From Paraspadella gotoi (taxonomy: Eukaryota > Chaetognatha), in contig CM119264.1 in assembly GCA_051294375.1 (NCBI GenBank), positions 19,041,590 through 19,105,589 on the forward strand: DNA of 64,000 nucleotides. Direction: 5' to 3'. Shown here piece after piece: positions 51,324 to 62,738 of the stretch. A program made the translations under genes and the position numbers. The notes under the pieces are model-generated. The model searched no databases, had not been told where the DNA came from, and saw nothing but the letters and a program-made list of their open reading frames with translations. Positions within the stretch are counted from its first letter, which is position 1. The number at the start of each line of letters is the position of its first letter.

Positions 51324-54300
51324 ATGAATTGTTTGTTGTTGTTTTCCATTCTTCTCTCCGCGGCAAATCTGGCATCGGCCTCCAATGAAGCCACGTAAGT
51401 AAACAATCAATCCGAGGGTCCTAACTTTTTACTTTGGTGTCAATTGAGAGGAATACTTTTGTTAAAGTTGTTAAAGTTTTTGTATTTTTAAATAGTTCCT
51501 GAAGGGATACGAAGACATTTTTATCATCAGTCATGAATACTAATTTAAAAATTTTATAACGAATCCTACTTTAACTAACCATAGATACATGGTGCTGGTG
51601 CCGCGGCTGCTGCGTCCGGGTTTGGACTTCGTCGTCTCCGTCCAATTTCAAAGTCGAGATCGCGTCAAAGTTGTCGCTCAGATCAAAAAGGATGACATCC
51701 CTTTCGCCTACAGCACCATGGATTACACTGGACAAGGCCAACTCCGGAGTCTAAATATTAGAATTCCCAATGACGGTAAGGATGTGATTTTGAACGTAAA
51801 ACGAGGCATAGTCAGTTTCAGATTGAACGCCTTTTGTGGTTTTCGATTTACTATTTTTCCAAAAATTACCTATTTTTTCATGAGTCCTTCATGGCATCGT
51901 TTGTTTTTTTTTTCGAATCCAGCCAGCGAAGGCAAGTACAAACTGGAGTTCTCAGCTTGGCGGGAAAACGAACCCAACCCGATGAATGTGTTCATGCATG
52001 GATTCGGATCTCGAAATCCCTCGGAATTCGGAGAACTCAATTCGCCGGTGAAGAACAACTTCGTTTCCGTGATGAACCGAACCGACCTCCAATTCCAGGT
52101 AAGTTTGCTCGAGACGGGGATGAATTCTGCTTAAGTAACTGCCGAGAGAATCCCTCACTTATCTTTTTAAATATTTTAAACAAGGATCACACTTGGTCGA
52201 TTTTCATCCAAACCGATAAACCTAAGTACAAACCGGGGGATACGGGTAAGTTTGCAATGGGAACTGAAGAATGAACAAGTTTGTTTTCACTAAATAATAA
52301 TATTTAAATCAAGAATTCATATATTTATTTTCAATAAATTTTAAATCTCTATTCAAAAAGTTCGGTTTCGCGTGTTCGCCGTTTTGCCAAACCTTAGACC
52401 ATACATGGGAAACATGGACGTCACGATATATGATCCCAAAGGAAATCAGATGAAAAAGTTAAAGAATCACAGAGGCAGCGCTGGATACAAATCGGGTAAA
52501 AGTCGATTTTCTCGAGAAAAAAAGTCTCCGCTTTGTTACTAATCGCGTTCATCTTGACCGACATTCATTATATTATATTAAATGTTATATTATGCTATAT
52601 TATAGGAGTAGGAATGAGCAGCGACACCTTCGAATTGGCCGACTTACCGACTCTCGGCACTTGGAGAATTAAAGCCAAGATTCAGGGTCAAGAGGAACAG
52701 GGATCTTTCGTTGTCGAGAAATACGTTTTGCCTAAGTTCGACGTGAGCCTCGTACTGCCAGGTGATTACGGATGAAATCAAGAAATAAATCGGCTCTAAA
52801 GTTAACGTCCGTTTCTTTTCTTCTAAACATACAGTAGAATGATTTCTTTTTCCATAGACTTCGTTTCGATGACTGACGACACTGTTGTGTTGGGAAAAGT
52901 CAAGGCCAAATACACTTTCGGCCAGGGAGTGGACGGTCGAGCAGATGTTTCCATCAAATATGGATGGAAACAAGAAATCTCCAAAAACGTCGATGTGGTA
53001 AATATTAAAAAAATGTAGCTTTCATAGGTGTTATGTCAATATATGTTCGCCCAGCAAAAATCACGCCTTCCCACCATCTCAGGTGAACGGTGAGGGAGTA
53101 TTCACGGTCACAGTTGAGGATTTGAAGAAAATCTCGTCTCGATGGGGAAAGAATTGGTTCCACGAGACGAGGTTTCAGGTGACGGCGAACGTCACCGATG
53201 GCGCGACCGGCACTCACGTCCTTGAATCGGACTCTTTCAATGCTTACAAGTAATTTCATGGGAAAAATAGATAAATAAGGTCTTCAAAGAAAGTAAATTT
53301 TAAAAAAATTACCATTTTTTATTCTTTAATATTAATCCATGAAATCAAACAGAAATATTTTCTCCCAAATATTTTTTTCAGCCACAAAGAAAGAGTTAAG
53401 TTTTTGGGTCTTCCAAAAGTCTTCAAACCTGGAATGAAGTTTTTAGTTCGTCTCAAAGCTTCACTTCAAGATGGCAGTCCGATCGTCGATTCGTCTCGTC
53501 CCGTTAATTTAACTTACTACTTCAAGTAACCAATGTTATCATTTGTAAAAAAATTGATTAAATGTTAAACAGCGATCCAAGTAATCATTCCGCTATATTT
53601 CGTTTAGGCACAAAGAGATGGAGCCAGTTCTTTCCACGATGGCGATGTTGCCACCGAAAGACGCCCCGTTTGACGCGGAATCTAAATGGGTCGATTTGGT
53701 GGTCAGTACAAAAAAAAAAAATCATTTCATCAAAAAAAATATGCATATATATCATCGACGACGACAACAACGACATATATACACTCTGAAAAGATATATC
53801 GTTCAAAATATTTTTATGATTTTTTCCCCTTTTTTTTAAATTGATCATTGATCAATCGTTTGTTTCTTTCTGCCCCGACCAGGTACCATGGGGAGTTCGC
53901 AAGTTGCGCCTGAAGGACGCGGGTGACGGACTCGTCAACGTGACTTGGGCTCAAGACAAACTTGTGGAGACGGAGAAAGTCTCGATTCTTAAAACCGTTC
54001 CACCTAATGGAATGGTCGAGGTCGAGATCGACGTTCCGGAAGACGCGCACTCGCTCAATTTCATGGCGAGTTGTTAATATAAATTGTGACAAGCTATTAA
54101 CTAGCTGAACCGAATTTAATGACCATTTTGATTTAACATTGCCTGGTCCCACAGGCTTTGTACGGAAACCAAAACGAGCATTACGCCGTTAGGGAATATG
54201 TTGGCAAAGCGTTTTCTCCGTCCAACAGTTTCATTAGAATTTCCCAAGTTCCAGACCAGATTCAATCGGATGGAACCAGTAGAAAACTCAAGGTTCGTAT

Positions 54301-57300
54301 GTAGTCGAAATTAGAAAATAATATTAAAAATAAAAATTTGACATACTAATCAAATCAAATCAAATCAAATGAGACCTAACCAGTAACCATTTGTTTTCTG
54401 TGATGGTTTTTCTTAAACTTATTTATTAATTCAGGCCGGGGATGTTGCTAAATTCACTGTGAGTACAACGGAATTTGTTCCCGTCATCAACTATTTAATT
54501 TTGGGTCGCGGAACGATTCTGGGTTCGGGAGAGATTAAGTCCATGCCAGTTAATGGAGCAGCGAATTCGGTCAATCAAAATCAACTTCAGGTTTGCTCAG
54601 TTGCCATTTATGATTTACGTATGTATGTTTCTTTAAAAATATTATAGGCTTCGTAAAAAACCTCTTTTAAAAATAAAAAAAATCAGTTTAAACAATATAC
54701 TTGCAAGGATCGCAAGGTTTGCAACAATTAACCAATACGTAACTGTTAAAAAGCCTTATCATTCGGAATATACATTTTATGAATGGCAAAAATAATTATA
54801 GGTCATGAGATGTTTTTCATTTCAGATCCATCTAAATGCTCTCATGTCGCCTTCGTCCGTTATTTTGGTTTACTTCGCGAGGCCCGATGGAGAAATCGTC
54901 GCCGATTCCATCAACATAAACATCGATGGAATATTTAAAAATAAGGTTTGCAGAAAGAGAATGTTGATGATGATTCATTAGGAATTAAGATTGAGATGGT
55001 TTTTATTGCTCCAGGTCTCCATTGGCTTCAACAAAGTTGCGGCGCAACCGGGCGATGGTGTCAACCTCTTGGTCAAGGCAGCACCCAACTCACTCGTCGG
55101 TGTCGTAGCCGTTGACAAAAGCGTCAAATTGATGGGCGACGGAAGCAACGACATAACTGTTGATGACGTCAAGGAAGCTTTGGACAAGTGAGTTAAAGCC
55201 TAAAATAGTAAGAAGTTAATTGATTTTAAGAGCTACCGTTCAATTATGCATCAAATTCTTATCAATTTCGCTACTTTGATACGGTGGGCTAACTGCAATG
55301 CCGTTGTCAACTAAAATATTTCTAAGAATCAACAAACTGCTCATTCCAGATTTCGAGGTTACAATCATTACTGGTCTCCTTTTTATTGCCGGTATTGCGA
55401 CGATATCGGCGGTCGATGGGGTCCTTGGCCCATTTCCAGTAGCGCAGACAACGCTGCGGCGGTTTTCAGGTGGCGCAAGAGAAAATTAAAATTTAATTAA
55501 TATCAATTTTATAAATATTAATTTCATAATTTTTTTTTTACTTTTAATTCAAGGAACGCAAATATTAAGGTGCTAACCGACGGAGTGGTTCAGTTTATGA
55601 AGGTATGATAATTTTTTTTGTGTACTCTTTACTGTAGTTCTTGCTCAGTGCCTTCATATTTCGGATCTTTTAAAAAAGTTTTTCGACAACCGTATGAATT
55701 TATATATTAAATATAAAAAACGGTGGAAAAATTATTTAAAAAAACATCACTTTTTCAAACAAAAATTAACATATGGAGTATAGTATACAATATACCTCTC
55801 ATACTATTAGTAATCGCAACAGTCGATATATCCCCTGTTAGAATAGCCTAAGCCATTATTTAAATTTCAAATTTTCAGGATGATCCAATTGTCCCCATGT
55901 ACCACCACGCGGCCGGCGTTTCTAGCCCCGGTTTCGGCGGCGTCGCCACGGACGTTAACAAAGAAGCCAGCTTTGCCTCCGACGCTAACGGCCCGGGTAA
56001 AAGCGTTGTTTTAAGTTTTTTCTTGTTTCTAAATTTTTTTCGTACATGAACTATGTATTAGACCTTGCCATATATGAAAAGTTTTGAAATCAAAAAACGA
56101 GTATTGTGTAAAAGGTGCCCATACATCATATGAATTTTTTGAACATTTTTTTTCAAAAAAAAATTTACAGTAAATGCTGCCAACTTTGAAAAAAATGAAA
56201 AAAAATGGTAAAAATGGACTTTTTGCTAAATATCTTTAAAAGCTTTATTGCTAGAGGGACGAAACCCAAACTTTCTTGTAGAGTGGAAAAAATTGACTAT
56301 GTTACATACCTCGCATTATAAATTAAGTTAGTTTTTTACTAAGGAAAATTTTTTTTAAAACCTATTGTTTTGGTCAATTTTTGATAAAATTTTTTAAAAA
56401 ATGATATTTTAACAATGTTCGTAAAATATTTTGTAAAAAAATTATGGCAAATTGAATAAAGAAATAATTTCCTTTGTTTTGCTGAAAGAATTTTTAAAAA
56501 AGGATTATTGGTTAAAAAGTTATAATTTTTTTAAATTTAAAAAAAATCATTTTTCTTAATAATTATTTTTATTTAATAGGTTTGAACTAGGCTAAAGGGA
56601 AAAAGGGAATGCACTTTTTTTCAGAGTAAATAAAAAAATAGTAAATTGACAAAAGCGATTAAATGATTAAAAATTGATAAAATGAGACAAAAAAGCAACT
56701 GAGAGAAGAGTTCCTTGCTGATTACCGATCGAGAAAAAAAAATCATCATCTAGAGTGCCAAAGAAAAAAACTAGTTATTCTATTTTTTTCATAAATTATC
56801 TTTGTCAAGCTAGTTCTCCAGAACTGAGTTGAATTATAATTTGTGTTAAATATATTGCTTAATCAAAAGTTGTAAAAGACTTGGAAAAATATATTAAGCT
56901 TGCTTAATAAATTTAAGAATAGATCCAACTTGTTGATAAATTCATCAACTATAAAAGTTATTTAACTTTCATTAATTTTATTCTTTTTGTCTCATTTTAT
57001 CAATTTTTAATCATCTAATCGCTTTTGTCAATTTTTCTTTTTCTTTTATATAGAAAAAAATTAAAAAAACTACCTTATTTAAAAGTCATAATTCCATTAT
57101 AAAATGTTAAAAATTAAAAAAAACTTTAATGACCTGGTGAGACAAAATATTAAAGTTACCCATTGTCAAATCAGAATTTACTATTTTTTTATTTACTCTG
57201 AAAAAAGTGCATTCCCTTTTTCCCTTTAGCCTAGTTCAAACCTAGAAAATAAAAATAATTATTAAGAAAAGTGATTTTTTTTAAATTTAAAAAATTATAA

Positions 57301-60300
57301 CTTTTTAACCAATAATCCTTTTTTAAAAATTCTTTCAGCAAAACAAAGGCAATTATTTCTTTATTCAATTCGCCATAATTTTTTTTACAAAATATTTCAC
57401 GAACATTGTTAAAAATATCATTTTTTAAAAATTTTATCAAAAATTGACCAAAACAATAGGTTTAAAAAAATTTTCCTTAGTAAAAAACTAACTTAATTTA
57501 TAATGCGAGGTATGTAACATAGTCAATTTTTTCCACTCTACAAGATAGTTTGGGTTTCGTCCCTCTAGCAATAAAGCTTTTAAAGATATTTAGCAAAAAG
57601 TCCATTTTTTACCATTTTTTTCATTTTTTTCAAAGTTGGCAGCATTTACTGTAAATTTTTTTTTGAAAAAAAATATTCAAAAAATTCATATGATGTATGG
57701 GCACCTTTTACACAATACTCGTTTTTGATTTCAAAACTTTTCATATATGGCAAGGTCTACTATGTATTTTATTTCCCTTCTAGGCTTTGGCCTCAGGACT
57801 TCTCCCAAAGTTAAGACTCGCAAAGAGTTTCCAGAGACTTGGCTTTGGACGGAAGAGGTGGTGGCCCCGAACGGAGAGACGATGTTGCAGGCTAAAGTCC
57901 CGGATACTATGACCACATGGATCGCCTCGGCATTTGCATTGCATCCAATCGAGGTCGGTGAAAGAGAAATAACAATTCGGCTGTCAATTTTATCAAAATA
58001 TGAGAAATCTAAAATGTAGAAGTCCCGCCGTAGGAGTCGTAAATTCGTCAACAAAATTATGTAATATTGTATTAAATTGGTTTTATATTTCTAGGGACTG
58101 GGGGTCACGAGTGAAGACGCTGAGCTAGTAGTGGCGAAGCCTTTCTTCGTCTCTTTACATCTTCCCTACTCAATCGTGAGAGGCGAAGAGGTCGCCCTTC
58201 ACGTTATCGTGTTCAACAACCACGAAACCGACTCGGATACCATGGTGGTGTTGGCCGGAAACTCCTCATTTCAAAACATCGTTTACAAGTGATTTTGAAC
58301 CGTCGATGGTGAAAATATAATGCGGATTTAAATGAAATATTATCAATTTGTTGCATGAAATGAATAAACTAAATTGAACTTGTTTGTAAACTTGATTTTT
58401 TACTCACTTTTAGTAAACTGTCGGGCGGCGGAGCGCCTCTTGTTTCGTACAACAACCACAATCAGATTCGACGAGTTCGCGTCCCGAGAAAGAGCGCCAC
58501 TTCTGTTTTCTTTCCGATCCGCGCAACGAGGGCCGGAGTCTTGACGCTGCAAGTGATGGCGCAGGTTAGTTAATCAGGAAGGTTTTTCGTTTCAAAATGT
58601 ACCCGCATAAGTTAGACCGTTTAAAATCACCAAATTTACAGAGTAAGATCTGGTGGATGTATTATTGTAATACATAAACTCTAACGCGCCGTTTTTTAGT
58701 CCAACATTACCGCCGATTACGTGGAGCGACTTCTCCTGGTTGAGCCCGAGGGCCTAAAGAAGTCCTACACGATTCCCGCCATTTTAACACCTTCTTCGTC
58801 GTCGTCGTTATCGTCGTCCGCGCCGCAACCGGCTATCGCCTCGAAACTCATCCCTATTTCGTTTCCGGCTGAAATTATTCCCGATTCGGCGCGGGTCGAG
58901 ATCAGCGTCATCGGTGAGATTCATATTTTTTGATACAATCTATATCAGCTGTCGAAATAACAACAATTTCGCTCAGGCGACGTGATGGGAGGAGCGGCTG
59001 ATCAACTGGAGAACCTCGTCCGCCTGCCCACCGGATGTGGAGAGCAAAACCTCGTCAACCTTGCACCTTCGGTCTTCATTCTTCGCTACCTTAAAGTTAC
59101 TCAAAGATTCGCCCCAACCCTCACAGAAAAGGCAGTCAGATTCATAAAAAAAGGTCGATTTCCCGGATTTAAACCGTCTTGATTTTTTCCGAAAATGGCA
59201 ATAAAACTTGGCTTGTCGCTTAGGTTACCAACAGGAGTTGAGTTATCAGCGAAATGACGGTAGCTTTTCCGCTTGGGGATCAAGAGACAGCGCAGGCTCC
59301 ACTTGGCTCACTGCGTTCGTTATCAAAACTTTCAGGTATTTTTGTGTGAACAAAATAATAAATATAAATATGATAATAAAATATGATTTAATATGATTTA
59401 ATATGATTTAGCGAGGCTTTGGAGTTCGATAGCGACATTGATCCTTACGTAATCGGGAACGCGACCAGTTGGATTCTCCGGCATCAGAACGAGAGTGGAA
59501 CCTTCAACGAACCGGGACTCGTTTATATGCGACGGTTGCAGGTCGGGCAAAATGCGAATACTGTTCCGCTTAAAGTATAAGCAAGAATTCCACCATATCA
59601 CTGTTTTCTTTTTCAAGGGAGGAGGCAGTAAATCCAGCGGTTCAATAGCGTTGACGGCTTACATTACGTCGGCTCTTCTTGAAGTCTTGGATCTCAACGC
59701 TCTTCCAAAAGACGCAGTTCATTTCGAAAAGTAAAGACGGCGATCGGTATTAAAAAGGACGAAATAATAATTATTTTGGTTTTTTATTTTAACTCGCAGA
59801 ATTGAGAATTTCAATCAGCCTCCGATCCTCACCAACAAATCCTTGACCGAGGCGGTCATAGATTCAGTCAAAAAATCCATGGATTATTTGAGGAGCAAAA
59901 TGAACGATGTCGACGACACTTACACTCTCGCCCTCTTGGCTTACGCTCTCAACATGGAGCAGGACATGTTCGTCATCAACGGAAATCTCATTCAGGCTCC
60001 GCCCAGAACCACGGAGGCCGCGAAGAATGTCATGGAAAAGTTGGAACTTAAGGCGAAAGGTGATTTGATTTTTATTGATTTTTTTTCCATTTGTTTCATC
60101 GAATAGTATTTTAACTGGTTAATTTTTTTTCCATGGGATAGATTTGGAAGATGGCAGCAGATACTGGCCCGTGAAGGAAATATTCACGTCTGACTGGACT
60201 CCCAGTTCAAAATCTCACAAATCTTCTGGTCCGACGATCGAGACGGCAGCCTACGCGATTCTCACTTACTTGCGCATGGACGACGTCAGCATGTTCGCAC

Positions 60301-62069
60301 CAGAAAGACAAGTAAATATAAACGAGATTTATAAATACAATTTCATACAATTGAAACATTCTTTGAAATATTGTGCCACTTCATTGATATGGAAGCCAGG
60401 TACTCTGGGAGTGAATAAACGAGACTGTGAGAGAGTCTTGATTGAATGATTGCAGGGATTTGCTATGTCATTATCTTGTAAGAGTGAAGGAGGCCTTAAA
60501 CCACCAAAGCCTGTCCTAAGTCAGGGGCAAGATAGCTTATTTATTAAATGAATGGATAATTTTTATATTGGTTGTACCAATTTCATATTGATTAGTTTTC
60601 ATTTATTTTATTAATTATTTTTTATTTATTTATAAAGCAGTATTCAGAAAAATGCTTAGTCGAGTATCTGTCACTCGAATAACTTTTTAACTGGCGTAAT
60701 TTTTGAAGAATTTAAGAAAAAATCTAAAAAAAAGATATTTTGTGTAGGAATTTGAAGGACTCAAGAAGGCATATCCTGTCATCCAGTGGCTTGCTACTCA
60801 GGCGAATGAACTTGGAGGATATAAATCGACGCAGGTTATTTTCGAGTTTTTACCAATGAAATGTTATAAACAAACCAAGTGAAAAGTTATCATTTTCCTT
60901 ATTGCAGGATACCGTTCTCGCGCTGCAGGCCCTTTCGTATTTCTCCCAAAGGTCATTTAACTCCAATCTTGACTTGATTGTGGAAGCGCGTGCGACGGCG
61001 GATCCCAACTTCTTCCACACGTTCGTGATCAACAACTGGAACGCCGTCGTGCTGCAGTCGAGGGAGTTACCGGTTGTGCCAAGGGAAGTGGAACTAGTCG
61101 CCAAGGGGAACGGATCCGCCGCGGCGAAGGTAAGAAACATAAATGATAAATTTATAAATAGTACATATAAAAAAATTGTTAATGTGCTTCTTAAATATTC
61201 GGCAGGTATCCGTCACATACCACGTTCCCGAAGAAAAAGATCAGAAATACTTTGACGTCGTCGTTGATTACAAACCGAGCCTGAAAGGAAACTCCAAGCT
61301 GAACGTCTGTGCCAAAACAAAGGAGGGGACAACGGGCATGACCATCTTCGAGGTGAGGGATCGAGAAAATCATGAAGAAGCTGAGGTCTGATGACGTCCG
61401 CCTTTTAGTTTCAGACAAAATGCCGGCGTTGCCTACCATCACAATGCCAATAATATCTTTTGTTCCATCATCAGATTCATTTTCCTTCCGGGTTCGGAAT
61501 GGCGCCGGAATTCGACTGGAGGCGAGACTTGAAGACTCGCCCACTGAACAAAGCTACGAACGTTGATGTCGGCAACAGGAAAATGGCCGTCTATTTTGAT
61601 GAGGTGAGGACGTTCTCAGAACTATTTTCTACTAGAATAGGATAAAAAAACTTTCAAATTTTTGTGATTTCAGTTGGACGATCGAAAATCCGTTTGCGTG
61701 TTTTTGGAATTGGAGAGAAAGTTGTCTGTCGCAAAAGTAAAACCCGCGCCAATCAAAATTTACGACTATTACAATCCAGGTGGAGAATTTTAAGTTTCAT
61801 AACCGTTTATATTTTAAAAATTGTTATTTTTATCAGTCGTATGTTACATTGTACGTTACATTTTAGATATGAAGTCGGTCGTCATGTATGGGGCATCTAA
61901 CAACGACACTCTTTGCGATTTCCTCTCGAACGACATCGTCGGCTGCGCGCCTCCTGACCAACCTTGGACTCCGAACGCGGGATCGAACAACAACAACAAC
62001 AATTTTGGCGCCAATAACTTCGCTGTAAACAACAACAACTTTGAAATGTTGATGCTTCCGTTGACGTGA
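51324..62069 (+). CDS. A2M: alpha-2-macroglobulin-like thioester protein
   Basis: A secreted protease-trapping protein of the thioester family. Thirty-four in-phase exons give 1658 aa: 51324-51394, 51585-51775, 51923-52098, 52185-52245, 52361-52495, 52606-52761, 52858-52997, 53083-53249, 53382-53525, 53608-53701, 53883-54065, 54155-54292, 54435-54590, 54826-54945, 55015-55187, 55350-55469, 55554-55602, 55879-55996, 57784-57953, 58095-58288, 58414-58564, 58700-58913, 58977-59153, 59224-59335, 59412-59541, 59618-59730, 59800-60059, 60142-60311, 60748-60834, 60908-61129, 61206-61352, 61475-61603, 61674-61779, 61867-62069. Landmarks: signal peptide (1 to about 20), [11 protein letters not shown] (MG2, 155-165), a bait-like region (about 715-805), FPETWLW (813-819), thioester GCGEQ (1060-1064), thioester-domain helices and a receptor-binding end with IKIYDYYNP (to 1591). 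The position equivalent to the C3 catalytic His is Met1176. Oddities are a Ser-rich insert (1000-1013), an Asn-rich tail after 1630, and a GC-AG intron 11. The ATG follows an acceptor-like AACAG, so an untranslated first exon is possible. Confidence 0.95.
55350..55996 (+). other. bait-region exons 16-18 of the A2M-like gene
   Basis: Exons 16 (41 residues, [13 protein letters not shown] and onward), 17 ([16 protein letters not shown]) and 18 ([15 protein letters not shown] and onward) encode the variable stretch before FPETWLW, where family members carry the protease bait. It includes a CRYCDD cysteine pair, GGRWGPW and Ala/Ser/Gly-rich sequence. Basic residues reappear as KVKTRK just before FPETWLW. 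Which bonds are cleaved cannot be read from sequence. Confidence 0.6.
56059..57759. mobile_element. 1.7-kb fold-back (long terminal inverted repeat) element in A2M intron 18
   Basis: The arms 56059-56647 and 57174-57759 (about 587 bp each) are near-perfect reverse complements, starting TAGACCTTGCC and ending GGCAAGGTCTA. The 8-bp direct repeat CTATGTAT flanks the element at 56051-56058 and 57760-57767. An 8-bp target duplication with a TAG terminus points to the hAT superfamily, although arms this long are unusual. A nested inverted pair (about 56643-56692 with 56988-57033) extends the stem inwards. No transposase frame is present; the 69-aa reverse frame near 57231 lies wholly in an arm. Confidence 0.85.
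58790..58831 (+). repeat. TCG/TCC trinucleotide repeat coding for a Ser run in A2M exon 22
   Basis: Codons for [14 protein letters not shown] (residues 1000-1013), made of TCG and TCC triplets. It lies between the [13 protein letters not shown] strand and the start of the thioester domain and appears as an insertion compared with vertebrate A2M. Confidence 0.8.
59033..59047 (+). other. thioester site codons (GCGEQ) of the A2M-like protein
   Basis: GGA TGT GGA GAG CAA encodes Gly-Cys-Gly-Glu-Gln (residues 1060-1064), preceded by PT and followed by N. In the family the Cys and Gln side chains form the internal thioester, so the bond-forming residues are intact. Confidence 0.97.
59381..59410 (+). 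repeat. three exact copies of ATATGATTTA at the exon 25 acceptor
   Basis: A 10-bp unit repeated exactly three times ends at the A of the AG acceptor of A2M exon 25 (exon starts 59412). The intron has no normal polypyrimidine tract. Confidence 0.9.
60513..60590 (+). repeat. dispersed repeat in A2M intron 28, related to 4488-4557
   Basis: Both loci share GTCAGGGGCAAGAT, then after a variable stretch AATGGATAATTTTT, TATTG and TTGT, then AATTTC. This suggests the 3' parts of two copies of one transposable element. No coding sequence is seen. Confidence 0.5.
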
Positions 62070-62738
62070 ATGATAACGGTGACGCGAATTCCGAGTGGTC
62101 TTATCCTCAGGGATGAAATCGAAATATTTTTTTGATGCCAATAATGCTTTATTTTAACAACAACACAACTGACTGAAACTACTCTTTATATGCGCGTCTC
62201 TTCGGGTGATTCGTTTGTCAAGAAAAAGCGAATGCTCATTTGTACAAACTCTATTGTTATTCCGACACATCTGAGTTTAGATACTGTAAATCATATTGTT
62301 AATCATGGCAATATAATACCATATTTTCAAATCAATCTAATTTATATTGGAAAGTTCAATCCCAGCGAGTTTTTGTAAACACGACATGTTTCTGCCAAGT
62401 TTTTTGACTCATGTGGACAAAGCGCCTAATGAAAGCGGTGCGCGAAGGTCTAACCAATCACAAGTCTATGTTTTTTCGAGCCAGCCAATCAAGAACAAAA
62501 TCTTCTCAAAACACGTTTTAGGTCATCAGCTGATTCATTCAGACCCCCAGGCTTGCTGATTTACTCGCCTTCAGATTTTGGCTTCGACGACTGGGAATTG
62601 AATTGAATTCACTATTCAACATACTTCGCTTAGTCGTAATTTGATCAAAACCAAATCTAATGAAATACATCGACATCGCTTTGATTATACATATAATATT
62701 TATATATAATACGAAATAATCTGTATACGAATGAAACT
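62070..62738. other. short intergenic region between A2M-like and DUSP-like genes
   Basis: 669 bp of AT-rich DNA with no exon. It must hold the A2M 3' end and the phosphatase promoter. A TATATATA-rich stretch lies at 62690-62710, about 30-50 bp before the phosphatase ATG. No standard AATAAA is seen close to the A2M stop. Confidence 0.5.

Noticed and set aside
57231-57440. Minus-strand Lys/Asn/Phe-rich frame inside the fold-back element
   Set aside because: It is entirely within one inverted-repeat arm of AT-rich DNA and is not transposase-like.
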